Assembly (NCBI GenBank): GCA_902810745.1
Contig: CADDYW010000015.1
Location: 1 to 64,000 of the forward strand
Reading direction: 5' to 3'
DNA: 64,000 nt
Source of the DNA: Chloroflexota bacterium
GTDB lineage: Bacteria > Chloroflexota > UBA6077 > FW602-bin22 > CADDYW01
In this document: piece after piece, positions 8,197-16,619 of the stretch
Numbering within the stretch: position 1 is the stretch's first letter
Layout: every line of letters begins with the position of its first letter
Notes under the pieces: generated by a model
Told to the model about the DNA's origin: nothing
The model's input: the letters and a program-made list of their open reading frames with translations, nothing else
Databases searched by the model: none
Translations under genes and position numbers: made by a program

Positions 8197-9243
8197 CTAC
8201 GTCGTCGATCGCCCCGCACCGCGCGGTGCCACCGGCGCGGGCAGCTTCTCGGCAATGTAGCTGGTCAGATCGCACACGCGCAATGCGAAGGACCACTCGT
8301 TATCGTACCAGCTACACACCTTGACCAAGGGGCCATTCACCATCGTGAGAGTCTTGTCGATGACCGAGGACTGGTCGACGCCGATAATGTCGGTCGAAAC
8401 GACGGGCGTGTCGATCGCGGCCAGGTAGGGTGACAGCTCTTCGCTCTCGGCTGCTTCGTCGAAAGCACGATTCACCTCTTCGACCGTCACCTCCCGCTCG
8501 AGCTCACACGTGAGATCCAGGAGTGATGCGTCGGGAACGGGTACACGCACGGCGATTCCCTCGATCTTGCCTTCCACCTCGGGAATGACCTTGCCCACGG
8601 CGCGCACGGCTCCGGTCGTGGTTGGCACGATGTTGATCGCGGCCGCGCGACTGCGCCGTAAGTTATCCATCGGCTTGTCAAGGAGCGCCTGGGTATTGGT
8701 GTACGCGTGGGCTGTGTTCACGAAGCCGCGCTTGAATCCAAACCTGTCCTTGAGCACCTTGACGACCGGCGCAAGGGCGTAGGTCGTGCACGAGCCCATC
8801 GCGACGACGTCGTCACGATCCGGCGCATAGGCATTCTGATTCACGCCCATGACCAGAGTAGTCTGAACATCCTTCGCCGGGGCGGTGATGATCGCCTTGC
8901 GCGCACCTGCCTGGAGATGCTTCGAGGCAGCGGCGAGATTCTCGAAGACCCCGGTCGACTCGATCACGATGTCGACACCAGCGTCTTTCCACGGGATCTT
9001 CGCGGGATCCTTCTCGTGAAACACCTCGATGCGCTCCCCGTCGATGGAGAGGGCACCGTCCAGCACTTCGACGGTTCCGTCGAATGCTCCGTGAACCGAG
9101 TTGAACTCGAAGAGATACGCCAGGGATTTCGTCTCGGCGAGATCATTGACGGCGACGAACTGGATATCGGGGTAGTCCAGACCGGCTCGCAGAACGAGTG
9201 AGCCGATTCTTCCCAGCCCGTTGATTCCAACTCTGGTGGCCAC
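8197..9243 (-). CDS. gap: Glyceraldehyde-3-phosphate dehydrogenase, type I
   Basis: 348 residues, a normal length. It has the NAD-binding VGINGLGRIG, the catalytic cysteine in GSCTTYALAP (C152), the partner histidine in TAHAYTNTQ (H179), the RVPVPDASLLDL segment and the C-terminal SWYDNEWSFALRV. The usual SCTTNCLAP reads SCTTYALAP here, so the Asn and second Cys are replaced. The longest frame extends 38 codons upstream, but GGAGG five bases before the GTG at 9243, and the fact that GAPDH begins right there, fix the start. It works in glycolysis and gluconeogenesis. It is convergent with thyX. Confidence 0.93.
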   Translation of the reverse strand: MATRVGINGLGRIGSLVLRAGLDYPDIQFVAVNDLAETKSLAYLFEFNSVHGAFDGTVEVLDGALSIDGERIEVFHEKDPAKIPWKDAGVDIVIESTGVFENLAAASKHLQAGARKAIITAPAKDVQTTLVMGVNQNAYAPDRDDVVAMGSCTTYALAPVVKVLKDRFGFKRGFVNTAHAYTNTQALLDKPMDNLRRSRAAAINIVPTTTGAVRAVGKVIPEVEGKIEGIAVRVPVPDASLLDLTCELEREVTVEEVNRAFDEAAESEELSPYLAAIDTPVVSTDIIGVDQSSVIDKTLTMVNGPLVKVCSWYDNEWSFALRVCDLTSYIAEKLPAPVAPRGAGRSTT

Positions 9244-9447
9244 GGCAACCTCCGGCCAGATATGCTCGGCGCCCGGCGCCGGGGAGGTCGAGGGGCATTT
9301 TGTGTGCCGATCAGCCGGATCTCGTCGCCGTGGTCCTCCGGGCGCGAACGTTATCACCCGGCCGTCAGGGAGGGCCGGTGGCCAGGAGGACCCGATGATG
9401 CGGCGGACCTGCGCTTTCGTGGAGGTAGCTCAGTGGCGTGCGCCGCG

Positions 9448-10680
9448 TCAGCCGTTCTGGGTGGCGTCGAGGGGGAGCGAGGCCTTCCGTTCGGCGAGGA
9501 GACTGCAGACGCGATCGAGAACGCGGTCCGCGGCCTCGCGCTTGGAGAGGAGTGGGAGCACCTCAGTGCCACGACGGTCGATAAGGACGAGCTGGTTGGT
9601 ATCGCCGCCGAATCCGGAGCCCGGTGCGGTAACGTCGTTGGCAGCGATCAGATCCAGGCCCTTCCGGATGAGCTTTTCGCGCGCGTGGGCGAGCAGATCA
9701 GACGTTTCGGCGGCGAAACCGACCTTAACCAGCGTGTCGCTTCGGATCCCCGCGACGATATCCGGATTGGGGATCAGGTGCAGCGTGAGCTCTTCGCCGG
9801 TCCGCTTGATTTTCTGCTCGGCGCGCGACGCGACGCGGAAATCCGCGACCGCCGCTGCCATGATCAGAGCGTCGGCGCCCTGGACGGCATCCTCGACCGC
9901 GGCCTTCATCTCGAGCGCAGTGATCACCGGCCGTAGCTCCACGCCAGACGGTGGCGGGACCGTGGCCGGTGCCGAGATCAAGATGACCCGTGCCCCGCGA
10001 TCCCGTGCCGCGGTGGCGATAGCGTATCCCATCTTGCCGGATGATCGATTGCCGATGTGGCGGACCGGATCGATCGGCTCCTGAGTTCCACCGGCCGTGA
10101 CGACGATCGTCCGACCGGCGAGGTCGGCCGGCCGTCCGATCTTCGCGCGAAGGACGTCGATGATGTCCGCCGGTTCGGCCATGCGGCCGCGCCCGACACG
10201 TCCGGATGCAAGCCGTCCCGCCGCCGGCTCGACGATCGTCACGCCCCGCTGTCGCAGCGTCTCGAGATTCTGTTGCGTCGCGGGGTGCTCGAGCATCAAG
10301 GTCTCCATGGCCGGGGCCACGAGCGTGGGGGCACGCGTGCAAAGGGCGGTTGCCAGGAGGGCGTCGTGGGCAAGCCCGAGGGCGAGACCCGCGATACAGT
10401 CCGCCGTCGCGGGCGCGACGACGAACGCATCGGTATCGACGCCCAGCGACACGTGGGCAATCGAACCGGCTGCTGGGTCGAAGAGGTCGGTTAAAACCGG
10501 CCGATGAGTGATCGCCTCGAAGCTCAGTGGCGCGACGAAGCGGGTGGCATTGGGTGTCATAACCACGTCGACGGAAGCGCCAGTCTTGATGAGGTCGCTT
10601 GCCAGGGCGACTGCCTTGAACGCGGCAATGCTCGCCGACACGCCCAAGAGAATGCGCTTGCCAGCCAGTGGATCGGCCAC
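9448..10680 (-). CDS. coaBC: Bifunctional phosphopantothenoylcysteine decarboxylase/synthetase
   Basis: A 410-residue fused CoaC-CoaB (Dfp) protein. It joins phosphopantothenate to cysteine with CTP and then decarboxylates the product, two steps of CoA synthesis. The flavoprotein half has GVSASIAAFKA, the active-site histidine in IAHVSLG and PAMETLM (usually PAMNT-M). The substrate flap reads GRLASGRVGRGRMAEP, with Ser where many homologues have Cys. The synthetase half has VTAGGTQEPIDPVRHIGNRSSGKMGYAIA and the K-R-KIK dimer motif. It follows coaX with a 12-base gap, so two CoA-synthesis genes form one operon. Confidence 0.95.
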   Translation of the reverse strand: MADPLAGKRILLGVSASIAAFKAVALASDLIKTGASVDVVMTPNATRFVAPLSFEAITHRPVLTDLFDPAAGSIAHVSLGVDTDAFVVAPATADCIAGLALGLAHDALLATALCTRAPTLVAPAMETLMLEHPATQQNLETLRQRGVTIVEPAAGRLASGRVGRGRMAEPADIIDVLRAKIGRPADLAGRTIVVTAGGTQEPIDPVRHIGNRSSGKMGYAIATAARDRGARVILISAPATVPPPSGVELRPVITALEMKAAVEDAVQGADALIMAAAVADFRVASRAEQKIKRTGEELTLHLIPNPDIVAGIRSDTLVKVGFAAETSDLLAHAREKLIRKGLDLIAANDVTAPGSGFGGDTNQLVLIDRRGTEVLPLLSKREAADRVLDRVCSLLAERKASLPLDATQNG

Positions 10681-10692
10681 CGCGTCTCCCCT

Positions 10693-11469
10693 CTAGCCCA
10701 CCGATACCGGTCGATTCATCTCGTAAATCAGGTGGAGACCTTGAAGCGTCAGGAGAGGATTGATTACATCGATTGCAGACGTCTCATTGGCGATAATGCT
10801 GGACAAACCTCCGGTTGCGATGACGCGCGCCGGCCCCATCTCCTGGCGGAATCGCGCGATAAGCCCTTCGATCAGGCCAACGTAGCCATAGATCAGCCCG
10901 GCTTGTACGCTGGCGCCGGTGTTACGTCCGATCGCAGTCTTTGGACGTTTCAGCTCCACGCGGTACAGACGCGCCGCGCGCTGGAAGAGCGCGTCCGCGG
11001 AGATGACCAGGCCCGGAGCGATGGCACCGCCAAGGTATTCGCCATCACCGGAGAGGGCGTCGAAGGTCGTCGCGGTACCGAAGTCGATCACGATCGCGGG
11101 CCCGCCATACAGATGGAAGGCAGCAACGGCGTTCGCGATGCGGTCTGCTCCGACCTCGCGTGGATTCTCGTACAGGATCTTCACGCCGGTCCTCGTTCCC
11201 GGGCCGACCACGATGGGATCGACGTGGCAGTACTGCCGAGACATCTCTTCCAGGGTCGTCGTCAGGGCCGGGACGACACTGCACAGGACGACGGCAGATA
11301 CGTCCGCGAGAGAACGTTTGACGTAATGAAGGAGTCCGTCGATGAGCACGGCGTACTCATCCGGCATGCGCGCGGGGTCAGTGTTGACGCGCCAGCTGGA
11401 GATGAGCCGGTCCCCGTCGTACCCGCCAAGAACGATGTTGGTATTTCCGACGTCGATGGCCAGTAGCAC
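10693..11469 (-). CDS. coaX: Type III pantothenate kinase
   Basis: 258 residues of the acetate/sugar kinase (ASKHA) fold. Visible motifs are the N-terminal phosphate loop AIDVGNTNIVLG, ENPREVGADRIANAVAA and the adenosine-side DFGTATTFDALSG, all typical of CoaX. It phosphorylates pantothenate, the first step to CoA, and needs a monovalent cation. The start is a GTG six bases after a TATAAT box, so the mRNA is probably leaderless. The downstream gene is coaBC. Confidence 0.95.
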   Translation of the reverse strand: MLLAIDVGNTNIVLGGYDGDRLISSWRVNTDPARMPDEYAVLIDGLLHYVKRSLADVSAVVLCSVVPALTTTLEEMSRQYCHVDPIVVGPGTRTGVKILYENPREVGADRIANAVAAFHLYGGPAIVIDFGTATTFDALSGDGEYLGGAIAPGLVISADALFQRAARLYRVELKRPKTAIGRNTGASVQAGLIYGYVGLIEGLIARFRQEMGPARVIATGGLSSIIANETSAIDVINPLLTLQGLHLIYEMNRPVSVG

Positions 11470-11475
11470 GACAGC

Positions 11476-11481
11476 ATTATA
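11476..11481 (-). promoter_or_regulatory. coaX: -10 box of coaX, leaderless arrangement
   Basis: TATAAT on the minus strand ends six bases before the coaX GTG, which would place the transcription start on the start codon itself. No convincing -35 was found; CTGACC at 19-base spacing is the nearest. Confidence 0.5.
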
Positions 11482-11869
11482 GCATTCTCTGGCTGCGCCG
11501 GGTCAGGGATTCCTCGCTCCGTCCGACGATTGTGCAGACGACCCATCGTCGTCCTTCCTCCGGAAGCCATCTCGCTTCTCCTCGCTGTGACGTTGCACGC
11601 ATCGTCGTTTGGCCGGTGGGTCCTCCGCGGTCGGCGTGGGGGCAACTTGACAAACGTAGAAGCGGATTCCTATACTGTAGTCGCCGCTCGCTGCGTGACT
11701 CGTGATCGCGGGACATTGTGTCGGTGGAGTGGTCGTGGCGGATCGGGCCTGATTGATCGGATGGTGGGGTTGATGGGCCAGATCCCAATGCCGCTGGCAC
11801 ACATAGTGCGGTAGGCGGCAAACGACACGGGCGACGTCACGTCGAGGAACCGTTGAGAGGAGAACCGCC
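11482..11869 (+). other. Divergent intergenic region coaX / bifunctional nuclease
   Basis: About 390 bases without a gene. It holds the coaX -10 box just outside its left edge, the strong plus-strand promoter at 11647-11676 and an untranslated leader of about 185 bases before the nuclease gene. No known riboswitch fold was recognised in the leader. Confidence 0.5.
11647..11676 (+). promoter_or_regulatory. Promoter of the bifunctional nuclease gene
   Basis: TTGACA (11647-11652) and TATACT (11671-11676) are 18 bases apart. The leader from about 11683 to the ATG at 11870 is unusually long. Confidence 0.7.
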
Positions 11870-12412
11870 ATGCTGGTCGAAATGGTCGTGGAGAGCGTCC
11901 GGGTAAATTTGCAGACGTACCAGCGCGTCGTTGTCCTCAAGGAGAAAGGTTCAGATCGATACCTCCCCATCTGGATCGGCAACAACGAAGCTGACGCTAT
12001 CGTGATTCAGTTGCAGAACGTGCCGGTGCCGCGCCCGCAGACCCACGATCTGCTCAAATCGGTCATCTCCGAGCTGGGCGCCCGGGTGACCCGCGTGGTC
12101 GTGAACGATCTGGCCGAAGACGTCTTTTACGCCCGGGTGAGCATCGACGTGGATGGACGGCAGGTCGAGATCGATTCTCGGCCGAGTGACGCCATCGCGC
12201 TCGCCGTGCGCGTTCAGGCGCCGATCTACGCGGAAGAGTCGGTCCTCGACCGGGCCGCGGTCGCTCTTGACAGCGAGCAGACCCCGACCGAATCCGAGCA
12301 GCAAGGCGATCGTCCGGAGCCAGTCCGCGAGGAGGAGCTGAAGAAGCTCTCGGTCTTCCGAGAGTTCATCAACACGCTGGATCTGGACGACCTGGAGAAG
12401 CGCGACAAGTAA
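11870..12412 (+). CDS. Bifunctional nuclease (BFN, DUF151) family protein
   Basis: 180 residues. The BFN domain fills residues 1 to about 135, with VVLKEKGSDRYLPIWIGNNEADAI and the conserved DSRPSDAIALAVRVQAPIYAEE block. The charged C-terminal tail (REEELKKLSVFREFINTLDLDDLEKRDK) resembles the short UvrB/UvrC-like tail seen in many bacterial members. Family members were reported as DNase/RNase in plants; their bacterial role is unsettled. GAGAGGAG lies eight bases before the ATG. The gene stands alone between a strong promoter and a clear terminator. Confidence 0.85.
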   Translation: MLVEMVVESVRVNLQTYQRVVVLKEKGSDRYLPIWIGNNEADAIVIQLQNVPVPRPQTHDLLKSVISELGARVTRVVVNDLAEDVFYARVSIDVDGRQVEIDSRPSDAIALAVRVQAPIYAEESVLDRAAVALDSEQTPTESEQQGDRPEPVREEELKKLSVFREFINTLDLDDLEKRDK

Positions 12413-12449
12413 CGACTCTGTTCTAAACCAGCCCGTCTGTCTGGTATCG

Positions 12450-12485
12450 CCCCTTGTCCGTACTCGGACCAGGGGTATTTTGTTC
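12450..12485 (+). terminator. Rho-independent terminator of the bifunctional nuclease gene
   Basis: An 11-bp stem with one mismatch (CCCCTTGTCCG against CGGACCAGGGG), loop TACT, followed by TATTTTGTT. It starts about 37 bases after the stop codon. Confidence 0.85.
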
Positions 12486-12522
12486 TAGTCCGCGTCCGTG
12501 ATTCTGTACCTGGAGCCGTGCG

Positions 12523-14220
12523 ATGAAGCAAGGCTATTTCACGTTTGTCCTGCACAGCCACCTTCCCTATGTCCGCGAGGCTGGACGCTGGCCGCACGGC
12601 GAAGAGATGCTGCACGAGGCGCTCGCCGAGACGTACGTCCCGCTGCTGAATGCCCTGTTCGATCTCAAGCGCGCTGGCGTCGAGCCTCGTCTGACAATCG
12701 GTTTGACGCCGATTCTTCTCGAGCAGATTTCGGATCCCGACGTCCGACGGCGCTTCGAGCTCTACCTCCAGGAAGAGATCGAGGTCGCACGCGCCGATCT
12801 CAGGCGTTTCGACGCCAGGGGCGATGCCCAGCTCGCCGAGCTTGCCAGGTTCTACATTGCCTGGTACCAGGATGTCCTGGACTCGTTCGTTCATCGGTAC
12901 GGGCGCGACGTCGTCGGGGCGTTTCGCCGTCTGCGCGACGACGGTAATCTGGACGTGATGACCTCTGCGGCGACACATGCCTACCTTCCGCTGCTCGAAC
13001 GTGATTCCTCGATCTACGGGCAGCTAAAGATCGGCGTGGAGACGACCCGGCGCCACATCGGGCACGCACCGTACGGTATCTGGCTGCCCGAATGCGGGTA
13101 TCGGCCTGCCTACTACCGCGAGGTCGTGGAGGGAGTCTCCTACAAGCCGGGGATCGAGGAGTTTCTGAGCGATCTGAATCTCCTGTTCTTCTTCACCGAC
13201 AGTCACGTCATCGAGGGTGGATCGATGGTCGGGAAAGTCGCGGACGACGTCCATGGTCCGTACGGTGGGCTTCCCGCGCGTCAGATCGCAGTCAGGGAAG
13301 ACAGCCGACCATTCGCGACCCAGCGAACGACGCTCCGACCCTACTACGTGCAGTCCACGCGTGTCGCCGTGTTCGGACGCGATTCGCGGACCGGGACCCA
13401 GGTCTGGTCGGCCCGGCAGGGCTATCCGGGCGACCCGCTGTACCGCGAGTTCCACCGAAAGGATCCCACGTCGGGATTGCAGTACTGGCGGGTCACCGGG
13501 CCTGACGTTGACCTGGATGCCAAGCGACTCTACGAGCCGCACCAGGGCCTGAAACGCGCGATGGAGCACGCTGATCATTTTGTTGGCCTCGTGACCGAGA
13601 TTGCCCTGAGCTATTATGAGCAGGAACAGCAGCCGGGACTGGTCGTGTCGGCGTACGACACCGAGCTCTTCGGTCACTGGTGGTTCGAGGGGGTCGAGTG
13701 GCTCAAGCAGGTTCTGCGTCGGCTGGCCTGCAGCGATCGGGTTGCGCTCACGACGGCGAACGAGTATCTCGAGCAGTTCCCACCGCGAGAGGTGCTAACC
13801 CTGCCCGAAAGCTCGTGGGGCGCAGGGGGAAATCACTGGACCTGGCTGAACCCGGAGACCGAGTGGCTCTGGCCGCTGATTCACGGCGCCGAGCGGCGGA
13901 TGGAGCGCCTCGTGGCCGAGCACCCGTCTGCCAGCGGCTGGCAGCTCCAGGCGCTGAATCAGACCGCTCGCGAGCTTTTGCTGCTCCAGTCGAGCGACTG
14001 GCCGTTTCTGATCAGTACCGGCCAGGCAAAAGAGTACGCAACTGCCCGATTCCAGCACCATCTGGCACGCTTCAATCGTCTGGCAGCAATCGTCGAGGCG
14101 GGACGCATCGGCTCCGAAGAAGAGAGGTTTCTAGAAACTACCGCGTCACTCGACAACCCGTTTCCGTCGATCGACTATCGGGTGTTTAGTGAGCGAGAAA
14201 AGATCAACTCAAGGGGATGA
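12523..14220 (+). CDS. GH57 1,4-alpha-glucan branching enzyme
   Basis: 565 residues. Family GH57 branching enzymes cut alpha-1,4 linkages in glycogen and re-form alpha-1,6 branches. The start FTFVLHSHLPYVREAGRWPHGEEMLHEAL is characteristic. The nucleophile is in WLPECGY (E190) and the acid/base in SAYDTELFGHWW (D379). The C-terminal DUF1957-type region follows, with SSWGAGGNHWTWLN and QSSDWPFLISTGQAKEYA. The SD is GGAG about nine bases before the ATG. The HD-domain gene follows after three bases. It fits with the debranching enzyme and glucoamylase found 8 kb away. Confidence 0.92.
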   Translation: MKQGYFTFVLHSHLPYVREAGRWPHGEEMLHEALAETYVPLLNALFDLKRAGVEPRLTIGLTPILLEQISDPDVRRRFELYLQEEIEVARADLRRFDARGDAQLAELARFYIAWYQDVLDSFVHRYGRDVVGAFRRLRDDGNLDVMTSAATHAYLPLLERDSSIYGQLKIGVETTRRHIGHAPYGIWLPECGYRPAYYREVVEGVSYKPGIEEFLSDLNLLFFFTDSHVIEGGSMVGKVADDVHGPYGGLPARQIAVREDSRPFATQRTTLRPYYVQSTRVAVFGRDSRTGTQVWSARQGYPGDPLYREFHRKDPTSGLQYWRVTGPDVDLDAKRLYEPHQGLKRAMEHADHFVGLVTEIALSYYEQEQQPGLVVSAYDTELFGHWWFEGVEWLKQVLRRLACSDRVALTTANEYLEQFPPREVLTLPESSWGAGGNHWTWLNPETEWLWPLIHGAERRMERLVAEHPSASGWQLQALNQTARELLLLQSSDWPFLISTGQAKEYATARFQHHLARFNRLAAIVEAGRIGSEEERFLETTASLDNPFPSIDYRVFSEREKINSRG

Positions 14221-14223
14221 GAC

Positions 14224-14778
14224 GTGAATCGAGAACGCGCCCTTGCACTGTTGAGAGAGTATGTGAAAGGGGATGGTCTGATCAAGCACTGCCTGTCGGT
14301 CGAGGCGGCAATGCGAGCGTATGCTCCCCGCTTCGGCGGCGACCCAGACCGCTGGGGGCTGGCTGGCCTCCTGCACGATTTTGATTGGGAGATTCATCCG
14401 AATGCCGAGCAGCACCCGGCAGAAGGGGCGCCGATTCTCCGGAAAGCCGGCGTTCCGGAGGATGTCATCTACGCGATCCTCGCGCACGCCGAGTACCTGA
14501 ACCTTGAGCGGAAGAGCTGGATGGACAAGGCCCTCCCCGCCGTCGACGAGCTGACCGGCTTCATCATCGCCGTGGCACTGGTACGACCCAGCAAGAGCCT
14601 GAATGACGTGGACGTCGCATCGGTCAAGAAGAAGATGAAGGATAAGGCGTTCGCCCGCGCGGTGCGACGCGAGGACATTATTCGCGGTGCCGAGCTCCTC
14701 GGGGTTCCCCTCGACGAGCACATCCAGTTCGTCATCGACGCGATGAAAGGGATTGCGCCAGAGCTTGGGCTCGCGTGA
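14224..14778 (+). CDS. HD-domain (HDIG-type) hydrolase
   Basis: 184 residues with a compact HD fold: H22 in IKHCLSVEAAM, the H51-D52 pair in LAGLLHDFDWEIHPN, and the AILAHAEY histidine. Members are metal-dependent phosphohydrolases, often on nucleotides, but the substrate cannot be told here. A GTG start three bases after the branching-enzyme stop indicates coupling. The C-terminal helices end IDAMKGIAPELGLA. It converges on the ABC exporter. Confidence 0.85.
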   Translation: MNRERALALLREYVKGDGLIKHCLSVEAAMRAYAPRFGGDPDRWGLAGLLHDFDWEIHPNAEQHPAEGAPILRKAGVPEDVIYAILAHAEYLNLERKSWMDKALPAVDELTGFIIAVALVRPSKSLNDVDVASVKKKMKDKAFARAVRREDIIRGAELLGVPLDEHIQFVIDAMKGIAPELGLA

Positions 14779-14813
14779 TCACCACTGCACTGGCGCTGGC
14801 TGCTTGGGTGATC
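14777..14813. terminator. Weak hairpin between convergent HD gene and ABC exporter
   Basis: A 7-bp inverted repeat, GATCACC and GGTGATC, with a 23-base loop and no T-run. It overlaps the last two bases of the HD gene. It may end transcription from either side, but support is weak. Confidence 0.25.
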
Positions 14814-14814
14814 C

Positions 14815-16617
14815 CTAGCTGACCGCGCTTGGCTCGCCCAGATCCCGAAACTGCCGACGGTAGAGATCGGCGTAGAGCCCGCCGCGAGCGAGCAGCTCCT
14901 GGTGCGTTCCGCGCTCGACAATCAGCCCATCGTTGATGACCAGGACCAGGTCGGCATTCCGAATCGTGCTCAGGCGGTGGGCAATCACGAAGCTTGTGCG
15001 ATTCCGGAGAAGCTGCTCGAGTGCCTGCTGAATGAGTAGCTCGGTCCGCGTGTCGACACTGCTGGTTGCCTCGTCGAGGATGAGAATGCGCGGATCTGCC
15101 AGGAGCGCGCGTGCGATCGCGATGAGCTGCCGCTGTCCCTGGCTAAGGTTCTTCCCGCGCTCTCCGACAGGGCTATCGTAACCCCGTGGAAGCTTCCGGA
15201 TGAATTCGTCCGCGCGCGCGAGACGCGCCGCCTCTTCGACCTCGGCATCGCTGGCGTCGAGCCGGCCGTAGCGGATGTTGTCGCGTATCGAACCGCTGAA
15301 CAGAAAACTGTTCTGGGGAACGATACCCATCTGTCGGCGGATGCTTGCCATGCTCATATCGCGCACGTCGACGCCATCAATCGTGATGCGGCCCTCGGTC
15401 ACGTCATAGAACCGGGCGACGAGATTGACGATCGTCGTCTTGCCCGCGCCGGTTGGGCCGACCAGCGCGACGGTCTGGCCAGGCTCAACGGAAAAGTCAA
15501 TTCCGTGCAGAACCGGGTGACTGGGATCGTACGCGAAGTGAACGTTCTCGAAGACGACGCGACCTTCGATCCGATCGATCTGGACCGGACGCGGTGGATC
15601 GGTCATATCAACGGGCAGATCGACGAGATCGAAGATCCGCTCGGCAGCGGCAAGTGCTGACTGAGCCTGGGTATAGAGCTGGCCAAGCTGCTGGATTGGC
15701 CAGAAGAACTGCTGTACGTAGCTCAGGAACGAGACGATCACGCCAAGGGATGCCTGGCCGTTGATCACCAGGTATCCACCGAAGCCCGCGACAATGCTGA
15801 TTGCAATGGTGCTCAGGAGATCCATCGCCGGGAAGAACGCAGAGGTAACCGCGCTGGCGCCGACGTTTGCGTCACGATTGGCGCGATTGCGCTCCGCGAA
15901 CCGCGAGCGATTGATCTCGACGCGGTTGAAGGCCTGCGCGACCTTGACCCCGGCGATGTCTTCCTGGAGATTGGCGGAGACATCGCCGATCGTCTCGCGG
16001 GTCTTGCGGAACGCTCGTCGAGCCATCTGTGAGAAAACGCTGGTCGTGAAGAACATGATTGGAATGACGATGCAGCTTGCCAGTGCCAGTCGCCAGTTGA
16101 GCAAGAACATTCCGACGAGAATGCCAAGAAGACCGAGTACGCCCGCGATCGCTTGCACCAGTCCTTGTCCGAGCAGGTTGTTGATCACGTCCACGTCGTT
16201 GACCAGTCGCGACTGCAGATCGCCACTTTCGTTGCGGTCGAAGAATGCCATCGACTGGCGCTGAAGCGCCTGGAAAATCTGCGTCCGGAGCCGGTAGAGA
16301 ACCTGCTGGGAAACCCAGCCCATCTGGTAGGACTGGGTGATTCGAGCGAGCAGGCCGAGGGCATAAACGATAACCAGGATCACGGTGGTCCGTGTGAGCC
16401 CGGCGACGTCCTCGTGGGCGATAAACTGATCGAAGATACGGCCGATCAGATAGGGGGCCAGGGCGCCTGTCGCCCCGGTGACGATTCCGAGGAGCGGAAC
16501 GACTGCCATCCGAATCGGATAGTCCAGCATCATGGCAAACAGCCGTCTTGCCACCGCGCCGGAGTTGGCTGCCTTTCCCTCCGGAAGGCTGTCGACGTGA
16601 AGCGGTCCACGGAACAT
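14815..16617 (-). CDS. Heterodimeric ABC exporter, subunit with canonical Walker B
   Basis: 600 residues: six-helix exporter membrane domain (about 40-330) and an ATPase domain. The ATPase has Walker A LVGPTGAGKTTIVNL, a Q-loop at GIVPQNSFLFSG, signature LSQGQRQL, Walker B ILILDEATSSVD with the catalytic Glu, and switch histidine in FVIAHRLSTIR. The signature is the variant LSQGQ, as in TM288. I place the start at the ATG at 16617, after the stop of the partner gene, not at the longer frame that overlaps it. With the preceding gene it forms a TM287/288-type heterodimer for export of drugs or lipids. Confidence 0.9.
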   Translation of the reverse strand: MFRGPLHVDSLPEGKAANSGAVARRLFAMMLDYPIRMAVVPLLGIVTGATGALAPYLIGRIFDQFIAHEDVAGLTRTTVILVIVYALGLLARITQSYQMGWVSQQVLYRLRTQIFQALQRQSMAFFDRNESGDLQSRLVNDVDVINNLLGQGLVQAIAGVLGLLGILVGMFLLNWRLALASCIVIPIMFFTTSVFSQMARRAFRKTRETIGDVSANLQEDIAGVKVAQAFNRVEINRSRFAERNRANRDANVGASAVTSAFFPAMDLLSTIAISIVAGFGGYLVINGQASLGVIVSFLSYVQQFFWPIQQLGQLYTQAQSALAAAERIFDLVDLPVDMTDPPRPVQIDRIEGRVVFENVHFAYDPSHPVLHGIDFSVEPGQTVALVGPTGAGKTTIVNLVARFYDVTEGRITIDGVDVRDMSMASIRRQMGIVPQNSFLFSGSIRDNIRYGRLDASDAEVEEAARLARADEFIRKLPRGYDSPVGERGKNLSQGQRQLIAIARALLADPRILILDEATSSVDTRTELLIQQALEQLLRNRTSFVIAHRLSTIRNADLVLVINDGLIVERGTHQELLARGGLYADLYRRQFRDLGEPSAVS

Positions 16618-16619
16618 TG

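Noticed and set aside
9419-9495. tRNA-like stretch (GGAGGTAGCTCAGTGG)
   Set aside because: The D-arm-like sequence is not followed by an anticodon stem or a TTCGA T-loop, no acceptor stem closes, and it runs into the coaBC 3' end.
11683-11869. Riboswitch in the bifunctional nuclease leader
   Set aside because: No conserved riboswitch core or terminator/antiterminator pair could be found by eye.
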